Part shown: one piece after another, positions 45,652 through 54,392 of the stretch | Numbering within the stretch: position 1 is the stretch's first letter | Layout of the letters: each line of letters begins with the position of its first letter | Source: Aminobacter sp. AP02 | Lineage (GTDB): Bacteria > Pseudomonadota > Alphaproteobacteria > Rhizobiales > Rhizobiaceae | Direction of reading: 5' to 3' | Assembly: GCF_003148805.1 (NCBI RefSeq) | Contig: NZ_QGGX01000002.1 | Span: forward strand, 62,001-126,000 | DNA: 64,000 nucleotides | Program-made: the position numbers and the translations under genes | Notes under the pieces: model-generated | What the model saw: only the letters and a program-made list of their open reading frames with translations | What the model was told of the DNA's origin: nothing | The model's database searches: none

Positions 45652-46917
45652 ATGTCAGAAGTCAGTCTTCTCGATCATGCACTCGTGCGCCTTGATGAGG
45701 CGGCAAAACACCTGAACGTCGATGCTGACGTTATCGAGAAACTGAAATTTGCCCGCGAGACCACCAAGGCCCGTCTGATGATCCGCATGGACGACGGATC
45801 GCGCAAATCCTTCATCGCCTGGCGCTGCCGCTACGACGACACGCGCGGACCGACCAAGGGCGGCATCCGCTTTCATCCGGAGTCGACGGCCGACGAGGTC
45901 GAGATGCTGGCCTTCTGGATGACCTTCAAGTGCGCCGTGATGAACCTGCCCTATGGCGGCGGCAAGGGTGCCGTGCAGGTCGACCCGCGCAAGCTGTCCA
46001 AGGCGGAGCTGGAGCGTTTGTCGCGCGCCTACATCCAGGCGTTTGCCCGTATCATCGGTCCCGACCGCGACATCCCCGCACCAGACGTCTACACCAATTC
46101 GATGATCATGGGCTGGATGGCCGATGAGTATGCCCAGATCGTCGGCCAGGCCTCGCCCGCCGTCATCACCGGCAAGCCGCTGGCACTGGGCGGTTCGCTC
46201 GGCCGTGGCGACGCCACCGCGCGCGGCGGCTACTACCTCGTGCGTCACCTTGCCGAAGAACTCGGCCTCAAGGGCAGCCTGCGCATCGCCGTGCAGGGCT
46301 TCGGCAACGCCGGCCAGCACATTGCACGCCTGCTCGCCTCGGACGGTCACAAGATCGTCGCGGTTTCCGACTCCGAAGGTGCCGTGAAGGCTGCTGGCGG
46401 GCTCGACCTAGACCGGCTGTTCGTCGCCAAGGACAGCGGCCGCTCGGTCACCACGACAGCTGGCCACGCCGGCCATGAATTGCTCTACGGCGATGCGCTG
46501 CTGGGCGTCGAGTGTGACATTCTGGTGCCGTCGGCGCTGGAGAACATGATCCGCATCGACAATGCCGACCAGGTCAGGGCACGCATCGTGCTCGAACTGG
46601 CCAACGGCCCGGTCACCGCGGAAGCGGACGAGGTTTTGGAGAAAAAGGGAATCGTCGTCCTGCCCGACATCCTGGCCAATGCCGGCGGCGTCACCGTCTC
46701 CTACTTCGAGTGGGTACAGAACCGTCAGGGCTATTACTGGGCGATCGACGAGATCCACGACCGCCTGCGCACCATCATGGAACGCGAGGGCCGTGCCATC
46801 TGGGACGTTGCCAAGGCCAAGGACGTGTCAGTGCGTACCGCAGCCTACGTGCATGCGCTCGCGCGTCTCGGCGAGGCGATCGAAGCCCACGGCACGCAAA
46901 ACTACTTCGCGAGCTGA
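45652..46917 (+). CDS. gdhA: Glutamate dehydrogenase (Glu/Leu/Phe/Val family)
   Basis: A 421-residue hexameric-type dehydrogenase. The catalytic lysine region reads RGPTKGGIRFHPESTADEVE and MNLPYGGGKGAVQVDPRKLS, the metal/substrate Asp lies in DIPAPDVYTNSMIMGWM, and the nucleotide fold has VQGFGNAGQHIARLLASDGH. The end (EWVQNRQGYYWAIDEIHDRL) is typical of the 420-residue NAD-type class. It interconverts glutamate and 2-oxoglutarate. It seems to be a single-gene unit. Confidence 0.94.
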   Translation: MSEVSLLDHALVRLDEAAKHLNVDADVIEKLKFARETTKARLMIRMDDGSRKSFIAWRCRYDDTRGPTKGGIRFHPESTADEVEMLAFWMTFKCAVMNLPYGGGKGAVQVDPRKLSKAELERLSRAYIQAFARIIGPDRDIPAPDVYTNSMIMGWMADEYAQIVGQASPAVITGKPLALGGSLGRGDATARGGYYLVRHLAEELGLKGSLRIAVQGFGNAGQHIARLLASDGHKIVAVSDSEGAVKAAGGLDLDRLFVAKDSGRSVTTTAGHAGHELLYGDALLGVECDILVPSALENMIRIDNADQVRARIVLELANGPVTAEADEVLEKKGIVVLPDILANAGGVTVSYFEWVQNRQGYYWAIDEIHDRLRTIMEREGRAIWDVAKAKDVSVRTAAYVHALARLGEAIEAHGTQNYFAS

Positions 46918-46923
46918 GCCATC

Positions 46924-46953
46924 AAGCCGCCGGATCGAGAGGTCCGGCGGCTT
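46924..46953 (+). terminator. Strong hairpin after glutamate dehydrogenase
   Basis: AAGCCGCCGGA / TCCGGCGGCTT form an 11-bp perfect stem with an 8-base loop, starting six bases past the stop codon. The T-run is missing (TTCC follows), so termination strength is uncertain. Confidence 0.55.
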
Positions 46954-47057
46954 CCTGGACCGCAACTTTCCGGTTGAAGCGCCGAAATGGTGCGGGTAGG
47001 TCTTCTGCCGGAAATCCTGACAACCCTTGCCTTTCAGGCGCAACCGGTGGCCCGACA

Positions 47058-47699
47058 ATGTCCTTCATTCCCGATTGGTCGACCATCATCCAGTTTGCGA
47101 TCGCGACCTTCATCATCGCGATCACGCCTGGTCCCGACATGACCTTGTTTGTCGGCCGGGCGCTGTCGGAAGGCCGCAAGGCGGGCTTTGCCTGCATGGC
47201 CGGTGCGATGACGGGCATCGTCTTCCACACCACGCTCGTGGCGCTCGGGCTGTCGGCGCTGATCGTCGCTTCGCCGCAAGCCTTCATGGCGCTCAAGATC
47301 GCCGGTGCGGGCTATCTCGTCTGGCTTGCCTTCCAGGCGGTTACCAAGGGTTCGGCCTTTTCTCCCGACACCGCCAAGCGCGAGCCGCGCTCGACGTTCC
47401 AGAACTGGGCGACCGGGCTTGGCATCAACCTGCTCAACCCGAAGATCATCCTGTTCTTCATGACTTTCCTGCCGCAGTTCGTTTCCGCGCACGACACCAA
47501 TGCACCGGGAAAGCTGTTCTTCCTCGGCGCGATGTTCATCATCCTGTCGCTGCCGATCACGGCACCCATGGTGATTGCCGCCGACAAGTTCGCCGGCCTG
47601 CTCAAGAAGAGCCCGCGCGTGACGCGCGTCGTCGATTACCTGTTTGCAGGTGTGTTTTCGGCCTTCGCGCTGAAGATCCTTACGGCGCAGGCGAAGTAG
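47058..47699 (+). CDS. LysE/RhtB-family amino acid exporter
   Basis: A 213-residue membrane protein with about six helices. The N-terminus FAIATFIIAITPGPDMTLFV holds the ITPGPD motif, followed by GRKAGFACMAGAMTGIVFHT, and the loop GLGINLLNPKIILFFMTFLP. These are the LysE/RhtB translocator marks. It exports amino acids or homoserine-lactone-like solutes; the substrate cannot be told from sequence. The start at 47058 is set by the family start MSFIPDWS. It overlaps the convergent gene by 20 bases. Confidence 0.92.
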   Translation: MSFIPDWSTIIQFAIATFIIAITPGPDMTLFVGRALSEGRKAGFACMAGAMTGIVFHTTLVALGLSALIVASPQAFMALKIAGAGYLVWLAFQAVTKGSAFSPDTAKREPRSTFQNWATGLGINLLNPKIILFFMTFLPQFVSAHDTNAPGKLFFLGAMFIILSLPITAPMVIAADKFAGLLKKSPRVTRVVDYLFAGVFSAFALKILTAQAK

Positions 47700-48141
47700 G
47701 GCGCAACGTCCCGGCAAAGCGGCCGGTGACGAACCAGTAGGCTATGCCGCCGACGAGGCCAGCCCCGATGATGGAAACCGGCACCAGCGGGGCCATGTAG
47801 GCGAAATCCGGGTTGCCACCCTGGTAGGCGAGGCCGTCCAACACCAGGCCGACAAACCCGCCGGCCAGTGTGTAGAACAGCCAGTCGCGCTTGCCCAGCA
47901 GTTCGGCGAGCACCATGACCACGATCGCTGGTATGAAGGCGAAATACGCGACGACAAGCGCGGTGAAGGGTATCGAAAAGATCATCGATCCGCTGATGAC
48001 TTCGGGCGGCATGTCAAGCGTCGCGAGCCTTGTCGCTCCAAGGAAAACCACGCTCAGGAAGGCGCCGGCGGCAAGCGCCGCCGCGAGATAGCCCAGCACC
48101 ATGTGCGCGAATTTGCCGAGGTAGAGCAGGAAGCGGTTCAC
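47680..48141 (-). CDS. Hypothetical membrane protein coupled to rlmN
   Basis: A 153-residue protein with four predicted membrane segments ([40 protein letters not shown], then [19 protein letters not shown] and [18 protein letters not shown]). No named family is recognised. It starts with GTG overlapping the rlmN stop codon (GTGA), so it is translated after rlmN. This arrangement is familiar in Mesorhizobium-like genomes, but the function is unknown. Confidence 0.75.
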   Translation of the reverse strand: MNRFLLYLGKFAHMVLGYLAAALAAGAFLSVVFLGATRLATLDMPPEVISGSMIFSIPFTALVVAYFAFIPAIVVMVLAELLGKRDWLFYTLAGGFVGLVLDGLAYQGGNPDFAYMAPLVPVSIIGAGLVGGIAYWFVTGRFAGTLRPTSPAP

Positions 48142-49373
48142 GCCTCGCCGTGTCCAGCGATCATCATCGCCTCGAGCGCCAGGCGCTCGGTCTTTTTCAT
48201 GCGCTCGGATTCCGACTTGAGCTGGCCGCAGGCGGCGAGGATGTCGCGGCCGCGCGGGGTGCGGATCGGCGAGGCGTAGCCGGCATTGTTGATGTAGTCG
48301 GCGAACTTTTCGATCTGCTCCCAGTCCGAGCACTGGTAATTGGTGCCGGGCCACGGGTTGAACGGGATCAGGTTGATCTTGGCGGGAACGCCGCGCAACA
48401 GCTTGACCAGCGCCTTGGCATCCTCGAGGGAGTCGTTGACGTCCTTGAGCATCACATATTCGAAGGTGATGCGGCGCGCGTTCGACAGGCCGGGATAGGC
48501 GCGGCAGGCCTCGATCAGCTCCTTGAGCGGGTACTTCTTGTTGATCGGCACGAGCAGGTCGCGCAAATCGTCGTTGGTGGCGTGCAGCGAGATCGCCAGC
48601 ATGACGCCGATTTCCTCGCCGGTGCGGAAGATTTCCGGCACCACGCCCGAGGTCGACAGCGTGATGCGGCGCTTGGACAAGGAAAGGCCGTCGCCGTCGG
48701 AAGCGATCAGCAGCGCCTTCTTCACCGCCTCGAAATTGTAGAGCGGCTCGCCCATGCCCATCATGACGATGTTGGAGATCTTGCGGCCCTCGGCCGGCAC
48801 GATCGCGCCGTCGGGCGTGTTGCGGTCGGGGAAGTCGCCCAGCCGGTCGCGCGCGGTCATCAGCTGCGTCAGGATTTCTTCCGCAGTCAGGTTGCGCACC
48901 AGCTTCTGCGTGCCGGTGTGGCAGAACGAGCAGGTCAGCGTGCAGCCGACCTGGGACGAGATGCACAGCGTGCCGCGGCCTTCCTCGGGAATGTAGACGG
49001 TCTCGATCTCCACAGGGCGACCGGCGCCACGCGGCGGAAACCTAAACAGCCACTTGCGCGTGCCGTCGGAGGAAATCTGCTCCTCGACGATCTCGGGGCG
49101 CGCGATGTTGAAGTGCTTGGCCAGTTCGGCGCGCAGGTCCTTGGAGATGTTGAACATGTCGGCGAAGTCGGAGACGCCGCGGACGTAAAGCCAGTGCCAG
49201 AGTTGCTGGACGCGCATCCTGGCCTGGCGCTCGGGAACGATGCCGGAGGTGATCAGGGCTTCGGCAAGCTCCTCGCGGGTGAGGCCGATCAGCGACTCCT
49301 TGACGGGCGCAGCCGCGCGGGCGCGCAGCGCGTCTCGGGTAGCATCGGTGGTGAGGTCGAGCGAAAGGGTCAT
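48138..49373 (-). CDS. rlmN: Dual-specificity 23S rRNA/tRNA methyltransferase RlmN
   Basis: A 411-residue radical-SAM enzyme that makes 2-methyladenosine at 23S A2503 and tRNA A37. The iron-sulfur motif is [11 protein letters not shown] (CxxxCxxC), followed by [13 protein letters not shown], the SAM-binding [12 protein letters not shown] and the catalytic cysteine near [20 protein letters not shown]. The N-terminal helical domain ([20 protein letters not shown]) is intact. A GTGA overlap links it to the membrane protein downstream. Confidence 0.96.
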   Translation of the reverse strand: MTLSLDLTTDATRDALRARAAAPVKESLIGLTREELAEALITSGIVPERQARMRVQQLWHWLYVRGVSDFADMFNISKDLRAELAKHFNIARPEIVEEQISSDGTRKWLFRFPPRGAGRPVEIETVYIPEEGRGTLCISSQVGCTLTCSFCHTGTQKLVRNLTAEEILTQLMTARDRLGDFPDRNTPDGAIVPAEGRKISNIVMMGMGEPLYNFEAVKKALLIASDGDGLSLSKRRITLSTSGVVPEIFRTGEEIGVMLAISLHATNDDLRDLLVPINKKYPLKELIEACRAYPGLSNARRITFEYVMLKDVNDSLEDAKALVKLLRGVPAKINLIPFNPWPGTNYQCSDWEQIEKFADYINNAGYASPIRTPRGRDILAACGQLKSESERMKKTERLALEAMMIAGHGEA

Positions 49374-49517
49374 TCGGGCTCAGCTAGGTTCATATCGCGG
49401 CAAATGTAGGATTTTGGGGCGACATATCACAGGTCTGTCGCCGCGTCACGTTTTGGCGGCCATGCATTTGTGCCGCAGCTTTGCACTCTGTTAGGCATTG
49501 GCCGGGATGCTGGGCCG

Positions 49518-49850
49518 ATGAGCAACATCTTCCATATCGTCATGGTGGTGCTCGCCGTCAACGGCGCTGCGTTCGCCGCTTTCTGGCTCGACAAGCGATG
49601 TGCACGCAATGGGGCGCGGCGAATCCCCGAAAAAACCCTGCTCTGGCTCGCCTTTGCCGGCGGCAGTCTCGGTGCGGTCGCGGCCCAGCATTTGTTCAGG
49701 CACAAGACGCGCAAGGAGCCGTTCCGGTCGCGTCTCTATGGCATCGTGTTGCTACAGGCGGTCGCCGTCACCGCATTGGCGATCTGGCTGATCGCGCCGC
49801 AATGGGTCGAAGGGCTGATGTTGCTGTCGCGCGGGCCGACAGTTTCTTGA
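49518..49850 (+). CDS. DUF1294 membrane protein
   Basis: A 110-residue protein with the DUF1294 pattern: a first helix (IFHIVMVVLAVNGAAFAAFW), the motif LDKRCARNGARRIPEKTLLW, then AFAGGSLGAVAAQHLFRHKT and a last helix. Such proteins are small membrane proteins of unknown function, some fused to cold-shock domains; none is fused here. The start at 49518 gives the standard length. Confidence 0.85.
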   Translation: MSNIFHIVMVVLAVNGAAFAAFWLDKRCARNGARRIPEKTLLWLAFAGGSLGAVAAQHLFRHKTRKEPFRSRLYGIVLLQAVAVTALAIWLIAPQWVEGLMLLSRGPTVS

Positions 49851-49855
49851 GCCTT

Positions 49856-50186
49856 TCAGGCCAGGGGCAACACATAGCGCTTTTCCAACCGGCCGGTGCG
49901 GGCGTGCGGCACCGGCACTCCGTCGGCATGCCAGCCCATGCGCTCGTAGAGCCGCACGGCGCGCTCGTTGTCGGCATAGACAGATAGGCGAACCTCGTGG
50001 AAGCCGCCCCGGCGCAGCGGTCTCGGACACCAGCAGCAGCGCGTCAGGCCCGAGCACCCTCTCGATGACCGGCCGCGCCTCCTCGAGCGTCGCCGGATCG
50101 TCGTCATTGTCTCGGGCGGCGGTAGCTCGCGCCCAGATCGATGCTGCGGCATCGAGATGCGTCCGGGTGCCGTCGATGACCTTCAA
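49856..50186 (-). pseudogene. Broken GNAT acetyltransferase gene
   Basis: The N-terminus of a GNAT protein (DGTRTHLDAAASIWARATAA, through GPDALLLVSETA) reads in one frame; from about 50010 a second frame carries the GNAT C-terminus GGFHEVRLSVYADNERAVRL with YERMGWHADG. The central acetyl-CoA-binding core (the R/Q-x-x-G-x-G/A loop) is absent. Together only about 107 residues remain of a normal 155-165. An internal deletion that shifted the frame explains both facts. Confidence 0.8.
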
Positions 50187-50202
50187 CTCGTTCCCCCAAA
50201 AT

Positions 50203-50230
50203 GAAAAAGCCGGGCATTTGTTGCCCGGCT
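50203..50230 (-). terminator. Intrinsic terminator after the IalB-family gene
   Basis: On the minus strand a 9-bp stem AGCCGGGCA / TGCCCGGCT with loop ACAAA runs into TTTTTC. It lies 28 bases past the stop of the gene at 50258-50761. Confidence 0.88.
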
Positions 50231-50257
50231 CTCGTGGATCCGCTTGTTTTGCGGTTC

Positions 50258-50761
50258 TTACTTGCAGGTGGCGATCGAGCCGAGCGCGGCTGAAATGCCC
50301 TTGAGCGAGAAGACATAGGTGGTGGGGTTGCCGCGGCCCGATTTGGCCGCCACCTTCATGTCCGAACCACCGCGCATGGCAGCAATCAGGGCCGGCTCTT
50401 CCGCAGCGTTCTCGACCCAGGCGGACTTGCCCTTGGTGAACATCGAAAACGACTTGTCACCGATGGTCACGGAGACCTTGGAGTTTTCCTGGAAATTGTA
50501 GCCGGCGATGAACTGCGGCTCGAACGAGACCTTCTGGCCCGGGCGCTGGCTGACGAAGAAGAACATGTCGCCATGGTCGAGCGTCGGCGGCTGCTTGTCG
50601 GTCGGCACCGTCAGCACGTAACAAACCTTGCCGTTCTGTGCCTGGTAGCTGTAGGTGCCCCAGGCGTTGTGCTGACCGATCTTGGTCGCCGACTGGGCGA
50701 GCGCCGGCATTGCCGACACGGCAAGCACCAGACCCGAAATTGTAGCTATCAAACCGCGCAT
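50258..50761 (-). CDS. Invasion-associated locus B (IalB) family protein
   Basis: A 167-residue exported protein: signal peptide (LIATISGLVLAVSAMPALA) then an IalB-type beta domain with WGTYSYQAQNGKVCYVLTVP, MFFFVSQRPGQKVSFEPQFI and AAMRGGSDMKVAAKSGRG, ending in a cysteine (IATCK) that may pair with the earlier one. IalB was named in Bartonella; rhizobial members are periplasmic proteins of unknown role. The start at 50761 follows AGGAAAA and the signal peptide. Confidence 0.9.
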   Translation of the reverse strand: MRGLIATISGLVLAVSAMPALAQSATKIGQHNAWGTYSYQAQNGKVCYVLTVPTDKQPPTLDHGDMFFFVSQRPGQKVSFEPQFIAGYNFQENSKVSVTIGDKSFSMFTKGKSAWVENAAEEPALIAAMRGGSDMKVAAKSGRGNPTTYVFSLKGISAALGSIATCK

Positions 50762-51003
50762 CGCTTTTCCTGTACCTAAAATGGAGCGGGGCAGGCCGAC
50801 TGCGCGCCCGCCCGTTCGCTTCATTTTGATTTAATCTGGGTTACCAAAGGGTGAATGTCCTTGCACAAAGGACACGCCGCCATGTGGAACCCCGCCTAAC
50901 TGCCTGTCGAAAAACAGGCAACTTGTCCCTGATACGGTTGAAAACCACGAAAACGGCAACAGTTTGACTTTTCGTTTCAGGGTGAAACAGGCCGGCCCAT
51001 GCC

Positions 51004-51372
51004 TTACCAGTCCTGCGACAGCGCTTCCCTGGCGGCAAGCCGGTGCGCGGGAGTCATGTGCGCGCGCACCGCGGTGATCGCTGCCGTCAACACGGCGATG
51101 TCGTCGGTGAAGCCGAGGCCGAGGATGACGTCGGGGATAGTGTCGACAGGCAGGATGAAATAGCCGAGCGCTGCCAAAAGGATGCCCTTGGCACGGAGCG
51201 GGGTCTGTTTGTCCATGGCGCAATAATAGGCCGCAACGACTTCTTCCATGAACGGCACATGACGCGCGGCGCGCTTGGCGGTGCGCCAGAACTTTTCGCG
51301 CACTTCTTCCTCGCTTGGCGCAGCATCGTTGGTGCCGCCGCGGAAGCCGTCAAAGCCAGGGATTTTCACCAT
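51004..51372 (-). CDS. YkvA/DUF1232 family protein
   Basis: A 122-residue protein with the DUF1232 hallmark AALGYFILPVDTIPDVILGL followed by GFTDDIAVLTAAITAVRAHM. The hydrophobic stretch probably enters the membrane. Function is unknown. It stands 74 bases before the pterin dehydratase gene. The 242 bases between it and the IalB gene hold nothing recognisable. Confidence 0.88.
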   Translation of the reverse strand: MVKIPGFDGFRGGTNDAAPSEEEVREKFWRTAKRAARHVPFMEEVVAAYYCAMDKQTPLRAKGILLAALGYFILPVDTIPDVILGLGFTDDIAVLTAAITAVRAHMTPAHRLAAREALSQDW

Positions 51373-51447
51373 CCAGACAGTCTCCTTTGTCCGAACCTAT
51401 TTGCCATGGATGTGGGAAAGTCGAGGCCGCGCTGCAAGATGCCGCCC

Positions 51448-51744
51448 TCAGGAACCGAAATAGCTGTTCATGCGCTTTGCCAACTTGAAGTCGAGTTCGG
51501 TCAGCCCGCCGGCGTCATGGGTGTTCAACTTGACGTCGACGGTCTTGTAGACGTTGGACCAGTCGGGATGATGGTCCATCTTCTCGGCGACAAGTGCCAC
51601 GCGGGTCATGAAGGCGAAGGCCTCGCTGAAATTCTTGAACACGAAGCTGCGCGACATCGACAGCCCATCGGCGGCTAGCGTCCAGCCACCGAGCTCCTCA
51701 AGGGCTCGTTTCAGTTCGGCGGGTTCAAGTTTCTCTCTGGCCAT
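51448..51744 (-). CDS. phhB: 4a-Hydroxytetrahydrobiopterin dehydratase (PCD/DCoH)
   Basis: A 98-residue pterin-4a-carbinolamine dehydratase. The active-site motif [20 protein letters not shown] with three histidine/aspartate residues is complete, as are [20 protein letters not shown] and the end [19 protein letters not shown]. It recycles pterin after aromatic hydroxylation; no phenylalanine hydroxylase gene is nearby. The start at 51744 gives the family length. Confidence 0.93.
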   Translation of the reverse strand: MAREKLEPAELKRALEELGGWTLAADGLSMSRSFVFKNFSEAFAFMTRVALVAEKMDHHPDWSNVYKTVDVKLNTHDAGGLTELDFKLAKRMNSYFGS

Positions 51745-51797
51745 TTCACGCTCCCGTGGTAATCGAAGTCCCCCCTCACCAGCATAGCGCGGGAACG

Positions 51798-52316
51798 ATG
51801 AGCGAGAAGCCGGTAAAATCCATCCTCTTCGTCTGCCTTGGCAATATTTGCCGTTCGCCGCTGGCCGAGGGCGTGTTTCGCGCCGTACTTGCCGAACGCG
51901 GCCTGGAAGACGCTTACACGATCGATTCCGCCGGAACCGGCGGCTGGCACGCCGGCTCGGCGCCCGATCCGCGCTCGATCGATATCGCCGCACTGCACGG
52001 CATCGACATATCGGCGCAGCAGGCGCGCAAGGTTGTGGCCAGCGATTTCGACAGCTTCGACCTCATCCTCGGCATGGACCGCTCGAATGTCGACGACCTC
52101 AACGCGCTCGCACCGCAACAGGGCAGTGGGCGGGTTGCGCTTTTCCTGGGTCACGCCACAGGCCGGGCACAAGACGTGCCCGATCCCTATTACGGCGGTG
52201 AAGACGGGTTCGTTGCGGTCTACCGCATGATCCGCGAGGCCTCGGAGGCGCTTGCCGAACGGCTCGCCGCGCGAGCGTCCGTGCCATTGAGCGGCCACGC
52301 CTCCTCGACGATGTAG
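51798..52316 (+). CDS. Low-molecular-weight protein-tyrosine phosphatase
   Basis: A 172-residue LMW-PTP. The P-loop [17 protein letters not shown] (C-x5-R) and the general-acid loop [13 protein letters not shown] are intact, and [10 protein letters not shown] is a family mark. The last 32 codons overlap the convergent thpR gene. The GGGAACG before ATG 51798 is only a moderate ribosome site. Substrates are usually phosphotyrosine proteins of envelope polysaccharide control. Confidence 0.93.
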   Translation: MSEKPVKSILFVCLGNICRSPLAEGVFRAVLAERGLEDAYTIDSAGTGGWHAGSAPDPRSIDIAALHGIDISAQQARKVVASDFDSFDLILGMDRSNVDDLNALAPQQGSGRVALFLGHATGRAQDVPDPYYGGEDGFVAVYRMIREASEALAERLAARASVPLSGHASSTM

Positions 52317-52816
52317 GGACCGCCGCCGACCGAGTCGCGCGACGACATCAAGACGAAGCGGCCGACACGGAAGGGCAGGGTGGCGAAGTTGCCGCGCGCC
52401 GACAGGTAGTGCGCGACGTCGAGCGGGCTGGTGTTCCTCAGCCGAGCCAGCGTGACATGCGGAGTGAACTTGCGCGGATCAATCGGCAGACCGAGGCGCT
52501 TGCTGATGCGCTCGATTTCGGCCTGCAGAGCATTCAGGCCCGGTGACGGCATGACGCCCGCCCAGACCGCATGCGGCTTTTTCTGTCCGAAGGCTCCGAC
52601 CCCCGACAGCGTGAGCGAAAAACCGGCGCGGTCGACACGGTCGAGCGCATCGACGATCTCGTCGGCGACATGGCCTTCGATATCGCCGAAGAAACGCAAG
52701 GTGAGGTGGTAGTTCTCGACATCGATCCAGCGAGCGCCCGACAGGCCGCCCCTGAGCAGGGACAACGATAGTGCGGCGTCACGCGGAATCTCGAGGGCGG
52801 TGAAAAGTCGCGGCAT
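52220..52816 (-). CDS. thpR: RNA 2',3'-cyclic phosphodiesterase ThpR
   Basis: A 198-residue 2H phosphoesterase. Both HxTx motifs are present: ENYHLTLRFFGDI and KFTPHVTLARLRNT. The start MPRLFTALEIPRDA is typical. It opens 2',3'-cyclic phosphates of RNA. The family normally ends close to the [11 protein letters not shown]-type strand; here a 20-residue Ala/Ser/Arg tail follows, encoded wholly opposite the phosphatase gene, giving a 97-base convergent overlap. Confidence 0.92.
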   Translation of the reverse strand: MPRLFTALEIPRDAALSLSLLRGGLSGARWIDVENYHLTLRFFGDIEGHVADEIVDALDRVDRAGFSLTLSGVGAFGQKKPHAVWAGVMPSPGLNALQAEIERISKRLGLPIDPRKFTPHVTLARLRNTSPLDVAHYLSARGNFATLPFRVGRFVLMSSRDSVGGGPYIVEEAWPLNGTDARAASRSASASEASRIMR

Positions 52817-52949
52817 GGCCAGGCTCCCTTCCTCGAATCGCAATCCGTAGCCTCAGCGAATCATCGATCGCGGCGCTCGGCAAGTGGTTTGTTCAGCACT
52901 TGCTGTTTCGTTGCTACACGTGGTGTGTTGCAACGTCGCATTGTACAGT

Positions 52950-53576
52950 TCACTTGGTCGCAATTGCTTTCTCCACCGTCGGCAGCGCATTCTCGACCAT
53001 GCGCTCGATACCTTCGGCGCTCGGGTGCATGCCGTCTTCGAGCAAAAGCTTCCGGTCGGCGACGACGCCGTCGAGGAAGAACGGGTAGAGCGCGACACCG
53101 TATTTTTCGGCAAGGCGCGGATAGATGCCGTCGAAGGCCGCCTGGTAGTCGGCGCCGAGATTCGGTGCCGCGCGCATGCCGGCGAGCAGCACCGGGATGT
53201 TGCGCTGCTTGAGGCGCGAGATCATCGCGTCGAGGTTCTTTTCGGTGATTCCGGGCGCGATGCCGCGCAACATGTCGTTGGCGCCGAGTTCGAGTATCAC
53301 CAGTTGCGTGCCGTCTGGCACCGACCAATCGAGGCGCGAGAGCCCGCCGCTGGTGGTGTCGCCCGACACGCCGGCATTGGCGATCACCACATCGTGACCG
53401 CGGGCGCGTAGCGCGGCTTCCAGTTTTTCGGGAAAACCCTCGCCAGGGCCAAGGCCGTAGCCGGCCATCAGGCTGTCGCCGAGTCCTACGATACGAAACG
53501 GCTCCGCCGACGCCGGCGCGCCCAGAGCTGTAGCAAGAATAAACAGGGCGGCGGCGAACAGTTGTTTGAAAGCCAT
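52950..53576 (-). CDS. tesA: SGNH-family arylesterase / lysophospholipase (TesA-like)
   Basis: A 208-residue secreted SGNH hydrolase: signal peptide (LFAAALFILATALGAPASA), block I GLGDSLMAGYGL with the Ser nucleophile, block II GVSGDTTSGG, block III LGANDMLRG, and block V DGMHPSAEGIERM with Asp and His. It hydrolyses thioesters or lipids in the periplasm. It is divergent from ybbA/ybbP, the common tesA-ybbA-ybbP neighbourhood. Confidence 0.94.
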   Translation of the reverse strand: MAFKQLFAAALFILATALGAPASAEPFRIVGLGDSLMAGYGLGPGEGFPEKLEAALRARGHDVVIANAGVSGDTTSGGLSRLDWSVPDGTQLVILELGANDMLRGIAPGITEKNLDAMISRLKQRNIPVLLAGMRAAPNLGADYQAAFDGIYPRLAEKYGVALYPFFLDGVVADRKLLLEDGMHPSAEGIERMVENALPTVEKAIATK

Positions 53577-53640
53577 GAATTAGACCCGATATGACGAAGA
53601 CGGTCCCCGCCCAGCAATTTTCATATAGGACATATTTGCC

Positions 53641-54348
53641 GTGACAGAAGCAGTCATCGAACTGAGAGACGTATCGCTGACGCTCGGCACGGGGCCCTCA
53701 TCAGTTCACGTGCTCAAGGGCGTGAGCCTCGACGTTGCCGCCGGTGAGGCGACCGGGATCGTCGGACCTTCGGGATCTGGCAAGTCGACGCTGCTGATGG
53801 TGCTGGCCGGTCTGGAGCGGGTCGATTCGGGAACGGTACAAATCGCCGGCGAGCTGCTCAACGGCCGTAGCGAAGACCAGATCGCATCGTTTCGTGGCCG
53901 CAACATCGGCATCGTGTTCCAGTCTTTCCACCTGATCCCCAACATGACGGCGCTCGAAAACGTCGCCGTGCCACTCGAGCTGGCCGGCAAGCGCGACGCT
54001 TTCGCCATCGCCGCGCGTGAACTGGCAGCGGTCGGTCTCGCCGATCGCGTGACGCACTATCCCGGCGAACTGTCGGGCGGCGAGCAGCAGCGCGTGGCTA
54101 TAGCGCGTGCCCTGGCGCCGGAGCCGCGCATCCTGATCGCGGACGAGCCGACCGGCAATCTCGACCAGGCGACTGGCCGCCAGATCGCCGACCTTTTGTT
54201 CGCCAAGGCAGCCGAGCGTGGCATGACCCTGGTTCTGGTTACGCACGATCCCGCTCTCGCCGCCCGTTGCGACCGGCAGGTGGCGATGCGCTCCGGGCGG
54301 ATCGAGGTGCCCGCCGTGGCCCAAGTTGCCGAGAAAGTGCGGGCATAG
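53641..54348 (+). CDS. ybbA: ABC transporter ATPase YbbA (LolD/MacB type)
   Basis: A 235-residue ATPase with Walker [19 protein letters not shown]-loop [18 protein letters not shown], signature [20 protein letters not shown], Walker [13 protein letters not shown] and H-loop [12 protein letters not shown]. This is the LolD/MacB-type pattern. GTG is the start codon. It lies 44 bases before its permease. The pair is a type VII mechanotransmission ABC system of unknown substrate. Confidence 0.93.
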   Translation: MTEAVIELRDVSLTLGTGPSSVHVLKGVSLDVAAGEATGIVGPSGSGKSTLLMVLAGLERVDSGTVQIAGELLNGRSEDQIASFRGRNIGIVFQSFHLIPNMTALENVAVPLELAGKRDAFAIAARELAAVGLADRVTHYPGELSGGEQQRVAIARALAPEPRILIADEPTGNLDQATGRQIADLLFAKAAERGMTLVLVTHDPALAARCDRQVAMRSGRIEVPAVAQVAEKVRA

Positions 54349-54392
54349 ACAATGGACGACGTGACCTACTCATTCGGCATTGCGGTGCGCCC

